Positions 6,755 to 16,135 of a stretch of 64,000 nucleotides of DNA are shown piece after piece. The position numbers were made by a program, and so were the translations under genes. The DNA is from Prevotella sp. Lineage in GTDB: Bacteria; Bacteroidota; Bacteroidia; Bacteroidales; Dysgonomonadaceae. The stretch is taken from the NCBI GenBank assembly GCA_031285625.1, contig JAITVV010000093.1, positions 1 through 64,000 of the forward strand, written 5' to 3'. The notes under the pieces are model-generated. The model had not been told where the DNA came from, ran no database searches, and saw only the letters and a program-made list of their open reading frames with translations. Position 1 is the stretch's first letter, and each line of letters begins with the position of its first letter.

Positions 6755-8640
6755 AAAAAGAAACGGAGAATACCTTTGACGGGATGAAGCTGATCGATAG
6801 TTGGGAGAACTATCAACCCGATTATATAATACCCTATTTATTGAACGATAACGTAACACTGGATGATATTAAAGATGCTGCATATAAGGGGCTGGATATT
6901 AGCTACTATGCTAATAGGATAGTAGTCAATGTAGACGAAATTATAACAGCATTTGGGAATAAGAAGTTAGGCACCGCCGGTTATTTTCAGGTAATAAAGA
7001 AACTGGATTCCCTGTCAAGAGAGAAAAAAGTGAGAAGATTTCATTTTGATAATCTGACAAAGCAAATGGAGGAGGCTGGCTTGGGTTCGTTGATAGCCAA
7101 CAGCAAAAATGTAAAAAAACTACCCGAAGACAAGAAGGCATTAGGCGAAACATTCTTGAAAACCAGAAAAGATGCATGGACAATCTTAAATAGGATATAC
7201 GGTAAAATAAAGGATACAAAAGGACGTATATGTAGGATGGAAGAAGATATTATAGATAAGCAAATGGTAAATACTTACGCATGGAAATCACTGGTCAGGA
7301 ATCTGGCGATCTTCAACCTGACCTATAATATCATCAATCTGTATAATTCCAAAGATAAAGAGCGGATTAGTATCGGAGCTAATGCCATCTCTCTTATTGG
7401 AGCCGGAGCTGACTTTTTTGCCATCAGGTTCAGCATGATAGCTGATGCTCAGGTAATAGATGGAGTAGAAAAAACATACAAAATATTGGGAGGAAAAAGG
7501 TCTGCCAAATGGATATCTAAAGCTCTGGGGAGAGCCGGTGGTGGTATTACAGCAGCGGTAGACCTCTATTATGCCCGGCAAGCATATAAGAATGAGGAAA
7601 GCCTTATATGTGGATTATATGTCGGCTCAGCTGTCGCTACAGCAGGGGCGGTCGTATTCGGCACAATGGCGGCAAAGGGCGTTACATTAGGGACATCTGT
7701 CGTATTGGCAGGCACTTTGGCTATGGCTTGTGGTATACTGGTTATCGTTATAGCTATAGCCATCATTGTTTTTTCCGACGATGACTTCCAACGATTCTTC
7801 AAAAACTGTGTATTATCGGGTATGAAAAAATACAGGGTGAAAGAGGGACAATACGCAGATTCTTCCGAATTGGCACAAATCCTTTTTAGATATACAGAAC
7901 GAAAAAAAGACCAAAATCCATTAGAAAATGAATTTGAATGTTTCGAGATGGGAAAAATAAATATGAATAACTTTGTAGAGATGGCAGACATAATACTATC
8001 ATGGCTTTCACCTGTGAAGATAAAACCTGTAACGCTGAGCTGGGAATATTCGCGCCTAAGTGCGCCTTATACACGGCCTATACCTGTTACGAATGTCTTC
8101 AAAAAGGTTTTTGGAGGCAATCGTTACGAGCAGCGCACCCACTATATGATACACGACCTGGCACTGGGTATTCCTCTCTATGGTGGATTATGGAACACTG
8201 CCGGCTTTTACCACGAAGCCTATATCTATCCCTATGGCACGGAATCCAATATACGGATAGATATGAGAAAATACTGCAAAGGGTCTCATCATACGGAATA
8301 CAATCAGTTTCACGACAAAATACCTGGGATAGTAGGCCCCAAAGATGGTAATACCCACTACCTGTTGTTTGAATTCGACTTCTACAATGCACTCCGCGAC
8401 AATGGATATGGCGATTATCAAAATATGGATATGGACATGGCTCCAGTATTTATTTTTTGTGGCTATTTTGTATACGACGAGGAAAACATGCAGGAGACCT
8501 ACCCGAGCTACAAAGGGGGAATACCCCGTTTCTTTGGCACCAAATTAAAATTAGAAACGGATAATACATATTCTCTGTCAACCATCAAGCCGAAAGTACT
8601 TAATAAACCGAAAGCAGAAATAATCAGATACAAAAAATAA
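6721..8640 (+). CDS. VasX-like T6SS effector, C-terminal membrane-active fragment (frame 3 of 3)
   Basis: The 639 residues match the C-terminal half of VasX-type effectors, which insert in target membranes. Gly/Ala-rich helices occur around residues 215-245 and 300-350 (for example GSAVATAGAVVFGTMAAKGV, then LVIVIAIAIIVFS). The signature FSDDDFQRFFKNCVLSG follows (family: DDPLExWLxxCxFG). A long beta-rich tail with many Tyr and aromatic pairs ends the protein. The ATG at 6721 could be used alone, but the frame is open upstream to the T7 run and homology logic favours a fused reading. The putative immunity gene starts 6 bases after the stop. Confidence 0.68.
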   Translation: MDREDITFEEVKKETENTFDGMKLIDSWENYQPDYIIPYLLNDNVTLDDIKDAAYKGLDISYYANRIVVNVDEIITAFGNKKLGTAGYFQVIKKLDSLSREKKVRRFHFDNLTKQMEEAGLGSLIANSKNVKKLPEDKKALGETFLKTRKDAWTILNRIYGKIKDTKGRICRMEEDIIDKQMVNTYAWKSLVRNLAIFNLTYNIINLYNSKDKERISIGANAISLIGAGADFFAIRFSMIADAQVIDGVEKTYKILGGKRSAKWISKALGRAGGGITAAVDLYYARQAYKNEESLICGLYVGSAVATAGAVVFGTMAAKGVTLGTSVVLAGTLAMACGILVIVIAIAIIVFSDDDFQRFFKNCVLSGMKKYRVKEGQYADSSELAQILFRYTERKKDQNPLENEFECFEMGKINMNNFVEMADIILSWLSPVKIKPVTLSWEYSRLSAPYTRPIPVTNVFKKVFGGNRYEQRTHYMIHDLALGIPLYGGLWNTAGFYHEAYIYPYGTESNIRIDMRKYCKGSHHTEYNQFHDKIPGIVGPKDGNTHYLLFEFDFYNALRDNGYGDYQNMDMDMAPVFIFCGYFVYDEENMQETYPSYKGGIPRFFGTKLKLETDNTYSLSTIKPKVLNKPKAEIIRYKK

Positions 8641-8645
8641 TCGGA

Positions 8646-9533
8646 ATGGATACACGGATATTGCCCAAAGCAATTATAGAAAAATATGCGCCTCTTAACA
8701 TCGAAGATGTAAATAACAAAGATGCTTCTATTAAGGTTGATAAGGATAAAATGATTATTGGTATGGGTAGTTGGCGACAATCTTTCCCTATCCTATGGAT
8801 GCCTGTTGCACTTGCTTTATTTGCAATGATAATTTCTTGCTGGTGTGTATGGGGAATGCTATATAAGTACGATACTGATCCAGAAATATATATTCATATA
8901 GTAGATAATAATTTAGAACCAACAGAAAAAGATATAAAAGAAGGATATGATGAACATACCGCTAACATATATAAAAGAATCAAACTAAGAGATGGAGATG
9001 TAGAAGGAAAAGAATATTTATACTCTATACTCAAAAGTAATAAATATACAATAATAAATCCTCCCATTACAGTTATTATCTTTTCTGCTCTTTTTCTTCT
9101 AGGAGCAGTTGGATTACTTTATATTGTGAATATGTTTTCTACGGTAATGATACTCAATCGCGAAAAAGGAACTTTTACGGTTAGCCGTTACTTCGGCCAA
9201 AGATTAGTAACAGCTGACTTTACCGATGACGAACAGCTTATATTTCGATTAGTAAGTACATTTCGGTTCGGGCAAAATCTCTCTTTATCTGTCCGCTTTG
9301 TAAAAGCAAATTATGAATACGACACTAATATTTCTGAGGTTAATATGTTTTTATCTCTGTTTACGCACTATATGGATCGTAACCGGCCTCTACCGGAAGG
9401 TACAGCTTTTGATCAGTACCGACAGGAAGATTACGAACGCCGTAAATCTGAAGGTTTTCCCAAGCCTCTGTTCCGTTCTGTTATTCCGATGATTGATGTA
9501 GACGGCGATACAAAGAGGTATAGAAAAGGATAA
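8646..9533 (+). CDS. Two-helix membrane protein, candidate immunity protein for the VasX-like effector
   Basis: The 295-residue protein has two membrane spans, around residues 46-70 (FPILWMPVALALFAMIIS) and 135-160 (VIIFSALFLLGAVGLLYIVN). A cytoplasmic domain of about 130 residues follows, with LNREKGTFTVSRYFG, FLSLFTHYMDRNRPLPEG and an acidic/basic linker. It resembles DUF6708-type proteins that lie next to VasX-like effectors. VasX immunity proteins are membrane proteins encoded directly downstream, which matches the 6-base spacing here. The immunity role is inferred from position and topology. The gene is intact while the effector is broken. Confidence 0.6.
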   Translation: MDTRILPKAIIEKYAPLNIEDVNNKDASIKVDKDKMIIGMGSWRQSFPILWMPVALALFAMIISCWCVWGMLYKYDTDPEIYIHIVDNNLEPTEKDIKEGYDEHTANIYKRIKLRDGDVEGKEYLYSILKSNKYTIINPPITVIIFSALFLLGAVGLLYIVNMFSTVMILNREKGTFTVSRYFGQRLVTADFTDDEQLIFRLVSTFRFGQNLSLSVRFVKANYEYDTNISEVNMFLSLFTHYMDRNRPLPEGTAFDQYRQEDYERRKSEGFPKPLFRSVIPMIDVDGDTKRYRKG

Positions 9534-9541
9534 ATAAATCA

Positions 9542-9685
9542 ATGGGACGATTTAGCAAGTGGTATGATCATGAAGATAAATACGTTCAAGAATTTGAAAG
9601 AAATTCATATTATAACCTGCAAGGATTCAAAGAGATGTGGGAACAAGCAAAAGAAGATGGTGATGGGATGACTAATTATGGTTAA
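9542..9685 (+). CDS. Small 47-residue hypothetical protein
   Basis: ATG at 9542 begins MGRFSKWYDHEDKYVQEF and the frame closes with TAA at 9683-9685. The product is charged and aromatic (five Tyr, two Trp), with no signal or membrane span. It follows the putative immunity gene by 8 bases on the same strand, so it is probably co-transcribed. It could be the truncated end of a second cargo or immunity gene, or a real small protein. I recognise no family. Confidence 0.4.
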   Translation: MGRFSKWYDHEDKYVQEFERNSYYNLQGFKEMWEQAKEDGDGMTNYG

Positions 9686-9735
9686 CATTTTAAATATGAA
9701 AACTGTTTATCTTTATATCTTCATATGACATAAAC

Positions 9736-10728
9736 ATGAAATATATACAATTATTGGTATTGAGTATTCTTTTACCTTTTATGAGCTGTAATAGGGTAGA
9801 AAAGCATCCGGTAGATTTTTATTATTGGAAGTCGAATGTGTCTTTTGGGGGGACAGAACAGAAATATTTTGATAAACTGGATAGTAAAAGATTATATATT
9901 CGCTTTTTTGATGTAGACGTAGATGAATACTCGTGGGCGCGACCTAAAGCAAAGATAAATCTATTTGATCCATCTGTAATAGAAGCTGAATATGTGCCGG
10001 TTGTATTTATTACAAATCGTACTTTTCAGAAATTGAATGATTATAGTCTGGAATCGGTAGCAAAAAATATATCGAATCTTATAAACGAAATATGTGAGAA
10101 AAATAGCATACCCCAGGTTTCTGAGATACAAATTGATTGCGACTGGACAGCAAGCACAATGACAAATTATTTTACATTCCTGCACCTACTAAAAAAGGAG
10201 TCGGAAAAAGATATTTCATGTACTCTTCGTCTTCATCAGATAAAATATAAGGACGATACAGGTATTCCACCTGTAAACCGGGCAGTACTAATGTGTTATG
10301 CAACATCTGATCCGACAAAAGAATCAGATAAAAACTCTATATTAGATATTGCTCTACTGAAAGATTATACCAGTAATATAAATTCATATCCCATTAATTT
10401 TGATGTGGCTTTACCTCTCTATTCATGGGGAATTGTAACGAATCATCTCGGGCAAGTCAAATTGGTAAATAATGTTTCAAAAAGTGATATGGATCCTACA
10501 TTTTTTAAGGAAATAAAAGAAAATGAATATGAAGCAATCGATGATTTTTTCTTTCAGGGTATTTATATGAATAAAGGATTTACTGTAAAAACGGAAGGAA
10601 TTTCTGCCCAGTTGCTAAATGAAGCGAAAGAATACCTTGATGGGAAAATAAATAAAGATTATCATATAATATACTATCATCTCGATAAACCTTTTCTTGA
10701 ACGGTTTTCGATTGATGAACTTAAATAA
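9736..10728 (+). CDS. Exported lipoprotein, probable TIM-barrel-like hypothetical protein
   Basis: The N-terminus ILLPFMSC is a lipobox, so mature protein should be anchored at Cys18. The 330-residue product contains YYWKSNVSF, KRLYIRFFDVDVDEYSW, YVPVVFITNRTF, EIQIDCDWTAST, CTLRLHQIKY and NFDVALPLYSWG. These evenly spaced strand-ending motifs with acidic residues suggest a (beta/alpha)8 barrel, perhaps a glycosidase-like fold. I believe similar proteins occur in other Bacteroidota beside a large exported partner like the next gene, 5 bases away. No activity can be assigned. Confidence 0.65.
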   Translation: MKYIQLLVLSILLPFMSCNRVEKHPVDFYYWKSNVSFGGTEQKYFDKLDSKRLYIRFFDVDVDEYSWARPKAKINLFDPSVIEAEYVPVVFITNRTFQKLNDYSLESVAKNISNLINEICEKNSIPQVSEIQIDCDWTASTMTNYFTFLHLLKKESEKDISCTLRLHQIKYKDDTGIPPVNRAVLMCYATSDPTKESDKNSILDIALLKDYTSNINSYPINFDVALPLYSWGIVTNHLGQVKLVNNVSKSDMDPTFFKEIKENEYEAIDDFFFQGIYMNKGFTVKTEGISAQLLNEAKEYLDGKINKDYHIIYYHLDKPFLERFSIDELK

Positions 10729-10733
10729 GTACT

Positions 10734-13115
10734 ATGAAAAGAATATTCTTATTACTGTTGATTATAGTATCGGTTGTAAACCGTACGTTTGCCTGTGCTG
10801 AGAGTTGGGATTCTCCATATAATGAGGGATATTATAATTTGTTTATGCAGGAAGTAATTAATGATCCGCAATATTATCCATTTCTACTCTCTCTTTACAG
10901 TGCTTATTACCCATCACATAGTGAGATAAAGAATGAAAATATCGAAGAATGGGCTGAATATTTAGGTCTGAAATACGATGATGCCTTGTATCTGGTATTT
11001 AAGGCTTCAGAGTCAGATGTAAACCTTCTTCTGGATAAGGGGAAGTCAAAGAATGACACACTAAAATTTGTCACTCCCGGTTTCATCAAAAAATTTAGGC
11101 CGGCATTAGAGTATATTTCCTATGCTAAGTATATGGAACCATATATGGCTATAGCTTCATCAGGTGACGGATGGTGGTATTATTCAGGTGATTATAAAAC
11201 AGCTAATCAACTCAATTATACTGAAGTTACACTTCATTTACAGAAAAACTGGAAAGCTACAAAAGATAAAGAATTGAAACTCAGATATGGTTATCAGTTA
11301 GTGCGTTTTGCTCATTACAATCATAGATACGAAGAAGCTGTCCAGATGTTCGACACCTATGTGGAACCGCTAAACTATAAGCCTGCAATGTATTACCATG
11401 CCTTATCGCAGAAAGCGGGGGCGGAGAGGGGATTGGGAGAGATAATGTCTTCCAATTATAATTTCTTTCAAGTATTTGCTCACTCCAAAAATTTGAAAGA
11501 AACAGCTTTGACTTCACTTAAATTCTCAGAAGAGATTCCTGTAAAAGATTTTTTGGCTAAAGCAAAGACTGACAATGAACGAAATGATACCTATTTATTG
11601 CTTGGATATTTTGCTTTTAGCAATCCTCTGAATGAGATTGAAAAAATAATAAAAACGACACCTGATGCAATTCAGGCAAAGGTGTTGATGGCCAGAGCAG
11701 TTAATACAGTGGAACGTAAGCTGATGGACCCTTATATATCCGGAAGAATAGAAGTAAGTCTGCAGGATAAACGTTATCCATTAATTACAGACAGTAAGAT
11801 GATTACATACTTTCGCAATGTAATGGCTTTGTCGGAAAAGATGGTTGATTCAGAAACTGTAAAAGACAAAAATTTCTGGTATCTGACTACTGCATATCTT
11901 CATTTTATGAATAAAGATTTTACAAAAGCTAAGGATTTCTTAAGTAAGGTAAAACCTTCCGATAAACTTTATGAGTCGCAAAAGAATAGCCTTGCCATGT
12001 ACATTGATATCTGCGAACAGCCCGTAATAGACAACGAAGCCGAGATATATCTGTATTCTAAATATAAGAAAGTTATTAGGTCTCGTCCGGTTTATGATTA
12101 TGAGTTTAGTAGAGAACAATTCCTTAACTATGATTCACAAAGCTTTGTAACAGACGTACTTGCCAATAGATATTATCTGCAAAAAGAGTATGCTAAATCG
12201 TTCCTCTTGCATCATGATATTACAGCTATTAGTAATAATCCAAACCTGGATCTACTGTCCGAAATAGAAGTTTTCTATAAGAGGTCAGATAAAAATGACT
12301 TGGAGAAGATGATAGTATCTAATATGTCTCCTGCTGATGACCCTAAGTTGAACATTCAGTCCTATATAGATAGAGTAAGAGGTATGGTGTATCTGACAGC
12401 TGGGGAATTAGATAGGTCTTTGAATTCATTTTCTAAGATACCAGATAATCTTCAAAAGACAATTTCGGGAAAGATATTTGGCTATAATAAGATAGAATGT
12501 TTCGGATGTGAAGAGAGTAATGTTATGATGGCAAATTATTTTTCTGATTTTCCGTATATAAAAGGTACTATGACAGAAAAGGAACTGGTAGAAGCACTTA
12601 TAAAGCTTACTGATGCCGGACAACAAAGTGGAGATGTGGCTGCCAGGGCGAATTATCTGGCCGGAAGTTTTTATTACAATACTACCCGTACAGGATATTT
12701 CCGGCATTTGCTTCGCTTTGATAATAACAATCTTAATTGTAGTAAATTTTATAATTATGATAAGAAAGAAGATATATTTGATAGTAAGAAAATATACCTT
12801 AAATCATATAACATGGACTATGACAATAATATCTCCGGATCACAGACATATCTACAGAAAGCATATAATCAAGCTACAGACAGCGAATTGAAGGCTCGCA
12901 TAGCATTTGCCTTGTCGAAGTGTGAGCAGGAAGAGTATTATGACAAGAACCATGTGAATTATTATTACCGATATGGGAATAATAAGGATGATGGAATTCT
13001 TATTTCGAAAAGGAAATATTTCAAGGAATTGGCTCAGTATAAGAATACAAAGTTTTATAAAGAAGTTGTTACTTATTGCAAATACTTTGATTATTACATT
13101 ACCAATTGTATGTAA
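10734..13115 (+). CDS. Large exported helical-repeat hypothetical protein
   Basis: A signal peptide (FLLLLIIVSVVNRTFACAES) precedes about 770 residues rich in helical hairpins. Several segments look like TPR/SEL1-type repeats, for example RYEEAVQMFDTYVEPLNYKP, LHFMNKDFTKAKDFLSKV and YLTAGELDRSLNSFSKIPDN. It is very rich in Tyr, Asn and Lys. It follows the lipoprotein gene by 5 bases, so the two form an operon and perhaps a surface or periplasmic complex. I do not know a function. It is not an obvious part of the T6SS island despite lying downstream on the same strand. Confidence 0.65.
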   Translation: MKRIFLLLLIIVSVVNRTFACAESWDSPYNEGYYNLFMQEVINDPQYYPFLLSLYSAYYPSHSEIKNENIEEWAEYLGLKYDDALYLVFKASESDVNLLLDKGKSKNDTLKFVTPGFIKKFRPALEYISYAKYMEPYMAIASSGDGWWYYSGDYKTANQLNYTEVTLHLQKNWKATKDKELKLRYGYQLVRFAHYNHRYEEAVQMFDTYVEPLNYKPAMYYHALSQKAGAERGLGEIMSSNYNFFQVFAHSKNLKETALTSLKFSEEIPVKDFLAKAKTDNERNDTYLLLGYFAFSNPLNEIEKIIKTTPDAIQAKVLMARAVNTVERKLMDPYISGRIEVSLQDKRYPLITDSKMITYFRNVMALSEKMVDSETVKDKNFWYLTTAYLHFMNKDFTKAKDFLSKVKPSDKLYESQKNSLAMYIDICEQPVIDNEAEIYLYSKYKKVIRSRPVYDYEFSREQFLNYDSQSFVTDVLANRYYLQKEYAKSFLLHHDITAISNNPNLDLLSEIEVFYKRSDKNDLEKMIVSNMSPADDPKLNIQSYIDRVRGMVYLTAGELDRSLNSFSKIPDNLQKTISGKIFGYNKIECFGCEESNVMMANYFSDFPYIKGTMTEKELVEALIKLTDAGQQSGDVAARANYLAGSFYYNTTRTGYFRHLLRFDNNNLNCSKFYNYDKKEDIFDSKKIYLKSYNMDYDNNISGSQTYLQKAYNQATDSELKARIAFALSKCEQEEYYDKNHVNYYYRYGNNKDDGILISKRKYFKELAQYKNTKFYKEVVTYCKYFDYYITNCM

Positions 13116-13172
13116 ATAAATAGGTTAGATGTATTCTTCTTAAAACGATAATATAATAGAAGTTAAGCTGTA

Positions 13173-15935
13173 TCAATCGGAAACGCCCCATTCTTTATTT
13201 GGAGTATTTCCTAACCATAATTCGAGTATTCCTCCCTCAGTAAAAGATGTATGTGATATTTGATAAGCATTGTACTCATTTCCATTTAAACGGGCACGTT
13301 GTATATAGCAATTCTCTTTTGAATTGTTATAAGTCTTTATTTTAAATTGTCTTCCCTTATAATAGGCTTGGTCTAATTTTATAGTTACTTCATCAAATAC
13401 GGGACTAGTTATATCATAAACAGGCTCACGGTTTGAACCACCATCCAGACTAAAGAGACCGATAGCCATTAATGTACTTATACCACCCATCTGCCCCTGA
13501 TCTTCATCGTGTCCACCATATCCTTTATCAGGTGTTATAGCGCCATGAGCTTGTTCTTTAACACGGCGTACCCAATATTGAGTAAGCCATGGTTTGCCTG
13601 CATGAGCAAATACGTGCGCATTTGAGCATCCTGGTTGGTTAGCATAACTTATATAACCACCTCCATAACCATATACAAAATCTGCTGAAGCAGATTGTTC
13701 AAATGCATAATTCAGCATACTGCATATACTATCACTACCACCCATAAGTTGTGTCAATCCAGATATATCATGAGATAAACCAAATGTTGCTTGCCACGCA
13801 TTAGCTTCTATATATCCATTACCACTTAATGGGTTTGTATGAAGCCAACTACCATCTTCTTTTTTAGGTAAAATAAGTTTTAAATCTCTATTGAAAGAAT
13901 TTGGCCATCCCATAGCTCTTTTATGAAAATAAGAATAATCTTTCTCTTTACCCATTTTAGAAGCCATTTCAGCCAGAGCCCAATCTTCAAAAGTCCATTG
14001 AATCGTTAATCCTGCATTATCAGGACAGTACCCGTTCTCAATATAAAAGTCTAGTTCCTTGTCCATATTCAATGCGAGCATTCCCCCCTTTGCATGATTT
14101 CTTTTCATGGCATTATATCCGACTAATGGTGACCATTTTCTTGATACATTTTTTTGATAGGCACTGGTAATAAGAGATGTGGCAGGACAGCCAGTCATAA
14201 TATATGAATATCCTCCGGCACAAGGTCCTCGTGGTAATAAGCCGCCATTAATATCATATTCAATCAGGGATGCAGCAAAATCATCTAATACAGATGGATA
14301 TGCAATTCCCCATAATGTATTCAGATTCCATTGAGTCAGCCAAAGAGCATCAAAATTATACATGTGATGAATAGGTTTGCCTAATTTGTCTTTTTTTAAA
14401 TGCTTAACTTTTAGTTCAGCATTTAATGTATGTGTACCTTGTCTTACTCCACCTTTTGTGTAATCTGGATATTCTCCATTGAAATCATCTAATTTATGAC
14501 GTCCCAACAAAGTATGCCATAAATCTGTATATAATTTAATTTTTTGAGCATCAGTTCCACCTTTTACATCAATCTTTCCAAACCACTGATTCCATTCATT
14601 TTGTGAATCTTTACGGACTTTATCAAAGTCCCAGTGATTACAGTCTTCTTTTAGATTTTCTTTTGCATTGGCTATACTCACATATGAAATAGCCATTTTG
14701 ATGTTTATCTGATCACCGGGTTTAACTTTATATTTGGCACTGATTCCTGATGTAGGTGCATCATAATAACTCCATCCTGAGCTTTGTCGTGGTGTGCTTT
14801 CTGTTGTCCCTTGTAAATTCTCAATATTAGTAAAATATTCTTTGTCGGCCCAACCATCAAGGGAATCGAACGGTTTATCGAAATGGGCAACAAAGAATAT
14901 CCTTACTACATCAGGACCTCCCCATAAACGTCCTTTGGTATCAAAATATCCTGAAATTTCGTTACTCTCCGTTTTATATGCATGAGCATTAACCATTGTT
15001 GAAGTGGAGACATATCCTCCCAAATTGAATAAGATATTTGTCAATGTATCCTGAGTGTAGGTCAATCTGTAGAAACTGGTACGGTCTGTGGCGGTTTGTT
15101 CAACCCATATATTATAATCTTCCAAATATAGCCTATGATAACCTGGCTGTACAATTTCTCCCTCGTGGGTAAAACTAGATTTCCAATGCTGTTCTCCTAG
15201 TGTTGGATTAACCTTCCCTGTAGTTGGCATAAGTGTTAAGCCTGATAACATCCAGCAATGAATTTGGGGAAAGCCAAGTATATCTGTAGAATTATAATTA
15301 TATCCTCCTCCATATTGATTTTTATTGCGGGTTAATGGAGCAGCTCCTATCATACCAAATGGCTGATTGCCTGTTATAAAAAAGAAATATCTTCCTCTTG
15401 CTGACTCTATATAAGGATCTACCCATGATACATAATCAGGGTAATCTTCAGGAGCCGGGAATACTTCTATTTCCGATAATCCCAGATTCACCCCATCCCC
15501 GTCTGTAACTTCAAAACGAATCCATTCAGTCTTTTTTGCCGGAAATTCGATAACTTTAGGGCTTCCATCATTCGGTATCTGCCACACATTTATCTGACTT
15601 CCATCGCTGAAGTGTAATATACCACCAGCAACATGTGTCTTCATATCAGGCCTGTCATACAGGATAACCTTGTTAATATTTACAGGATCATCCCAGTCCA
15701 ACTGTATCCATGGATAATCAATTTCTCCCCAGAATGTCATAATACTATTCGATGCCCATTCTCCTTTTTCTGAAATACGAATTACTTGGTCAATGATATT
15801 ATCGGCTTTGTATGATTCATTTAATGCAGAAGATGCAGTTACACGACATTTAGGTGCAACGTTATATGACGAAGCATTTAGTGTATTGAATAATGATAAA
15901 ACAATAGAAATTGTTAAAAATCGATATATTTTCAT
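13173..15935 (-). CDS. GH92-family exo-alpha-mannosidase-like glycosidase
   Basis: GH92 enzymes are calcium-dependent exo-alpha-mannosidases. After a signal peptide ending near LNASSYN, residues about 25-160 form a discoidin-like (F5/8 C) carbohydrate-binding domain (WIQLDWDDPVNINKVILYD). The GH92 core follows, with VDPYIESARGRYFFF at its entry, the ISYVSIANAKENL motif, and GGHDEDQGQMGGISTLMAIG in place of the usual GNDDxGQMSAWYVFSALG. The acidic pair and QM are kept, but the motif diverges, so substrate specificity may differ. Length (920) is slightly above the family norm because of the N-terminal domain. It has its own promoter and lies behind a terminator, apart from the main PUL transcript. 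Confidence 0.85.
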   Translation of the reverse strand: MKIYRFLTISIVLSLFNTLNASSYNVAPKCRVTASSALNESYKADNIIDQVIRISEKGEWASNSIMTFWGEIDYPWIQLDWDDPVNINKVILYDRPDMKTHVAGGILHFSDGSQINVWQIPNDGSPKVIEFPAKKTEWIRFEVTDGDGVNLGLSEIEVFPAPEDYPDYVSWVDPYIESARGRYFFFITGNQPFGMIGAAPLTRNKNQYGGGYNYNSTDILGFPQIHCWMLSGLTLMPTTGKVNPTLGEQHWKSSFTHEGEIVQPGYHRLYLEDYNIWVEQTATDRTSFYRLTYTQDTLTNILFNLGGYVSTSTMVNAHAYKTESNEISGYFDTKGRLWGGPDVVRIFFVAHFDKPFDSLDGWADKEYFTNIENLQGTTESTPRQSSGWSYYDAPTSGISAKYKVKPGDQINIKMAISYVSIANAKENLKEDCNHWDFDKVRKDSQNEWNQWFGKIDVKGGTDAQKIKLYTDLWHTLLGRHKLDDFNGEYPDYTKGGVRQGTHTLNAELKVKHLKKDKLGKPIHHMYNFDALWLTQWNLNTLWGIAYPSVLDDFAASLIEYDINGGLLPRGPCAGGYSYIMTGCPATSLITSAYQKNVSRKWSPLVGYNAMKRNHAKGGMLALNMDKELDFYIENGYCPDNAGLTIQWTFEDWALAEMASKMGKEKDYSYFHKRAMGWPNSFNRDLKLILPKKEDGSWLHTNPLSGNGYIEANAWQATFGLSHDISGLTQLMGGSDSICSMLNYAFEQSASADFVYGYGGGYISYANQPGCSNAHVFAHAGKPWLTQYWVRRVKEQAHGAITPDKGYGGHDEDQGQMGGISTLMAIGLFSLDGGSNREPVYDITSPVFDEVTIKLDQAYYKGRQFKIKTYNNSKENCYIQRARLNGNEYNAYQISHTSFTEGGILELWLGNTPNKEWGVSD

Positions 15936-15960
15936 AGCTATTTTTCTTTTTTCTTCATTG

Positions 15961-15988
15961 ATATTATATATTATATATTATATATTAT
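15961..15988. repeat. Four tandem copies of heptamer ATATTAT in the GH92 5' region
   Basis: ATATTAT is repeated four times without interruption, then runs into ATGTG. It lies 25 bases upstream of the GH92 start codon and downstream of the -7 element at 16013-16020, so it should be within the 5' untranslated RNA. Copy number could vary by slippage and alter leader length. Confidence 0.75.
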
Positions 15989-16012
15989 ATGTGTGAACAT
16001 ATTATATATGTG

Positions 16013-16020
16013 CAAATATA
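16013..16020 (-). promoter_or_regulatory. Bacteroidota -7 element for the GH92 gene
   Basis: The minus strand reads TATATTTG, a full match to TAnnTTTG. I see no good TTTG 19 bases further upstream. Together with the terminator at 16084-16115 it makes GH92 a separate transcription unit. Confidence 0.5.
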
Positions 16021-16083
16021 GTTAATTTCTCTGAAAAATTGATGAAGAAAATAAATAACAACCAAATAGACATAAAAATAAGA

Positions 16084-16115
16084 AAAAGGACTATCTGAAA
16101 CAGAATGGTCCTTTT
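16084..16115 (-). terminator. Rho-independent terminator after the GH35 gene
   Basis: On the minus strand AAAAGGAC pairs with GTCCTTTT around a 16-base loop, followed by TTTCTTATTTTT. It lies just past the GH35 stop codon and before the GH92 promoter. Confidence 0.7.
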
Positions 16116-16135
16116 CAATTTAATTGTATATCTAA

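Noticed and set aside
8001-8351. 116-codon plus-strand ORF inside the effector C-terminal fragment
   Set aside because: It lies in another frame of a long coding region and shows no domain pattern.
2962-8640. Prophage tail module instead of a T6SS island
   Set aside because: VgrG with gp27/gp5 and a beta-helix, a PAAR protein and a VasX-like protein fit T6SS. No capsid, terminase or tape-measure genes are nearby.
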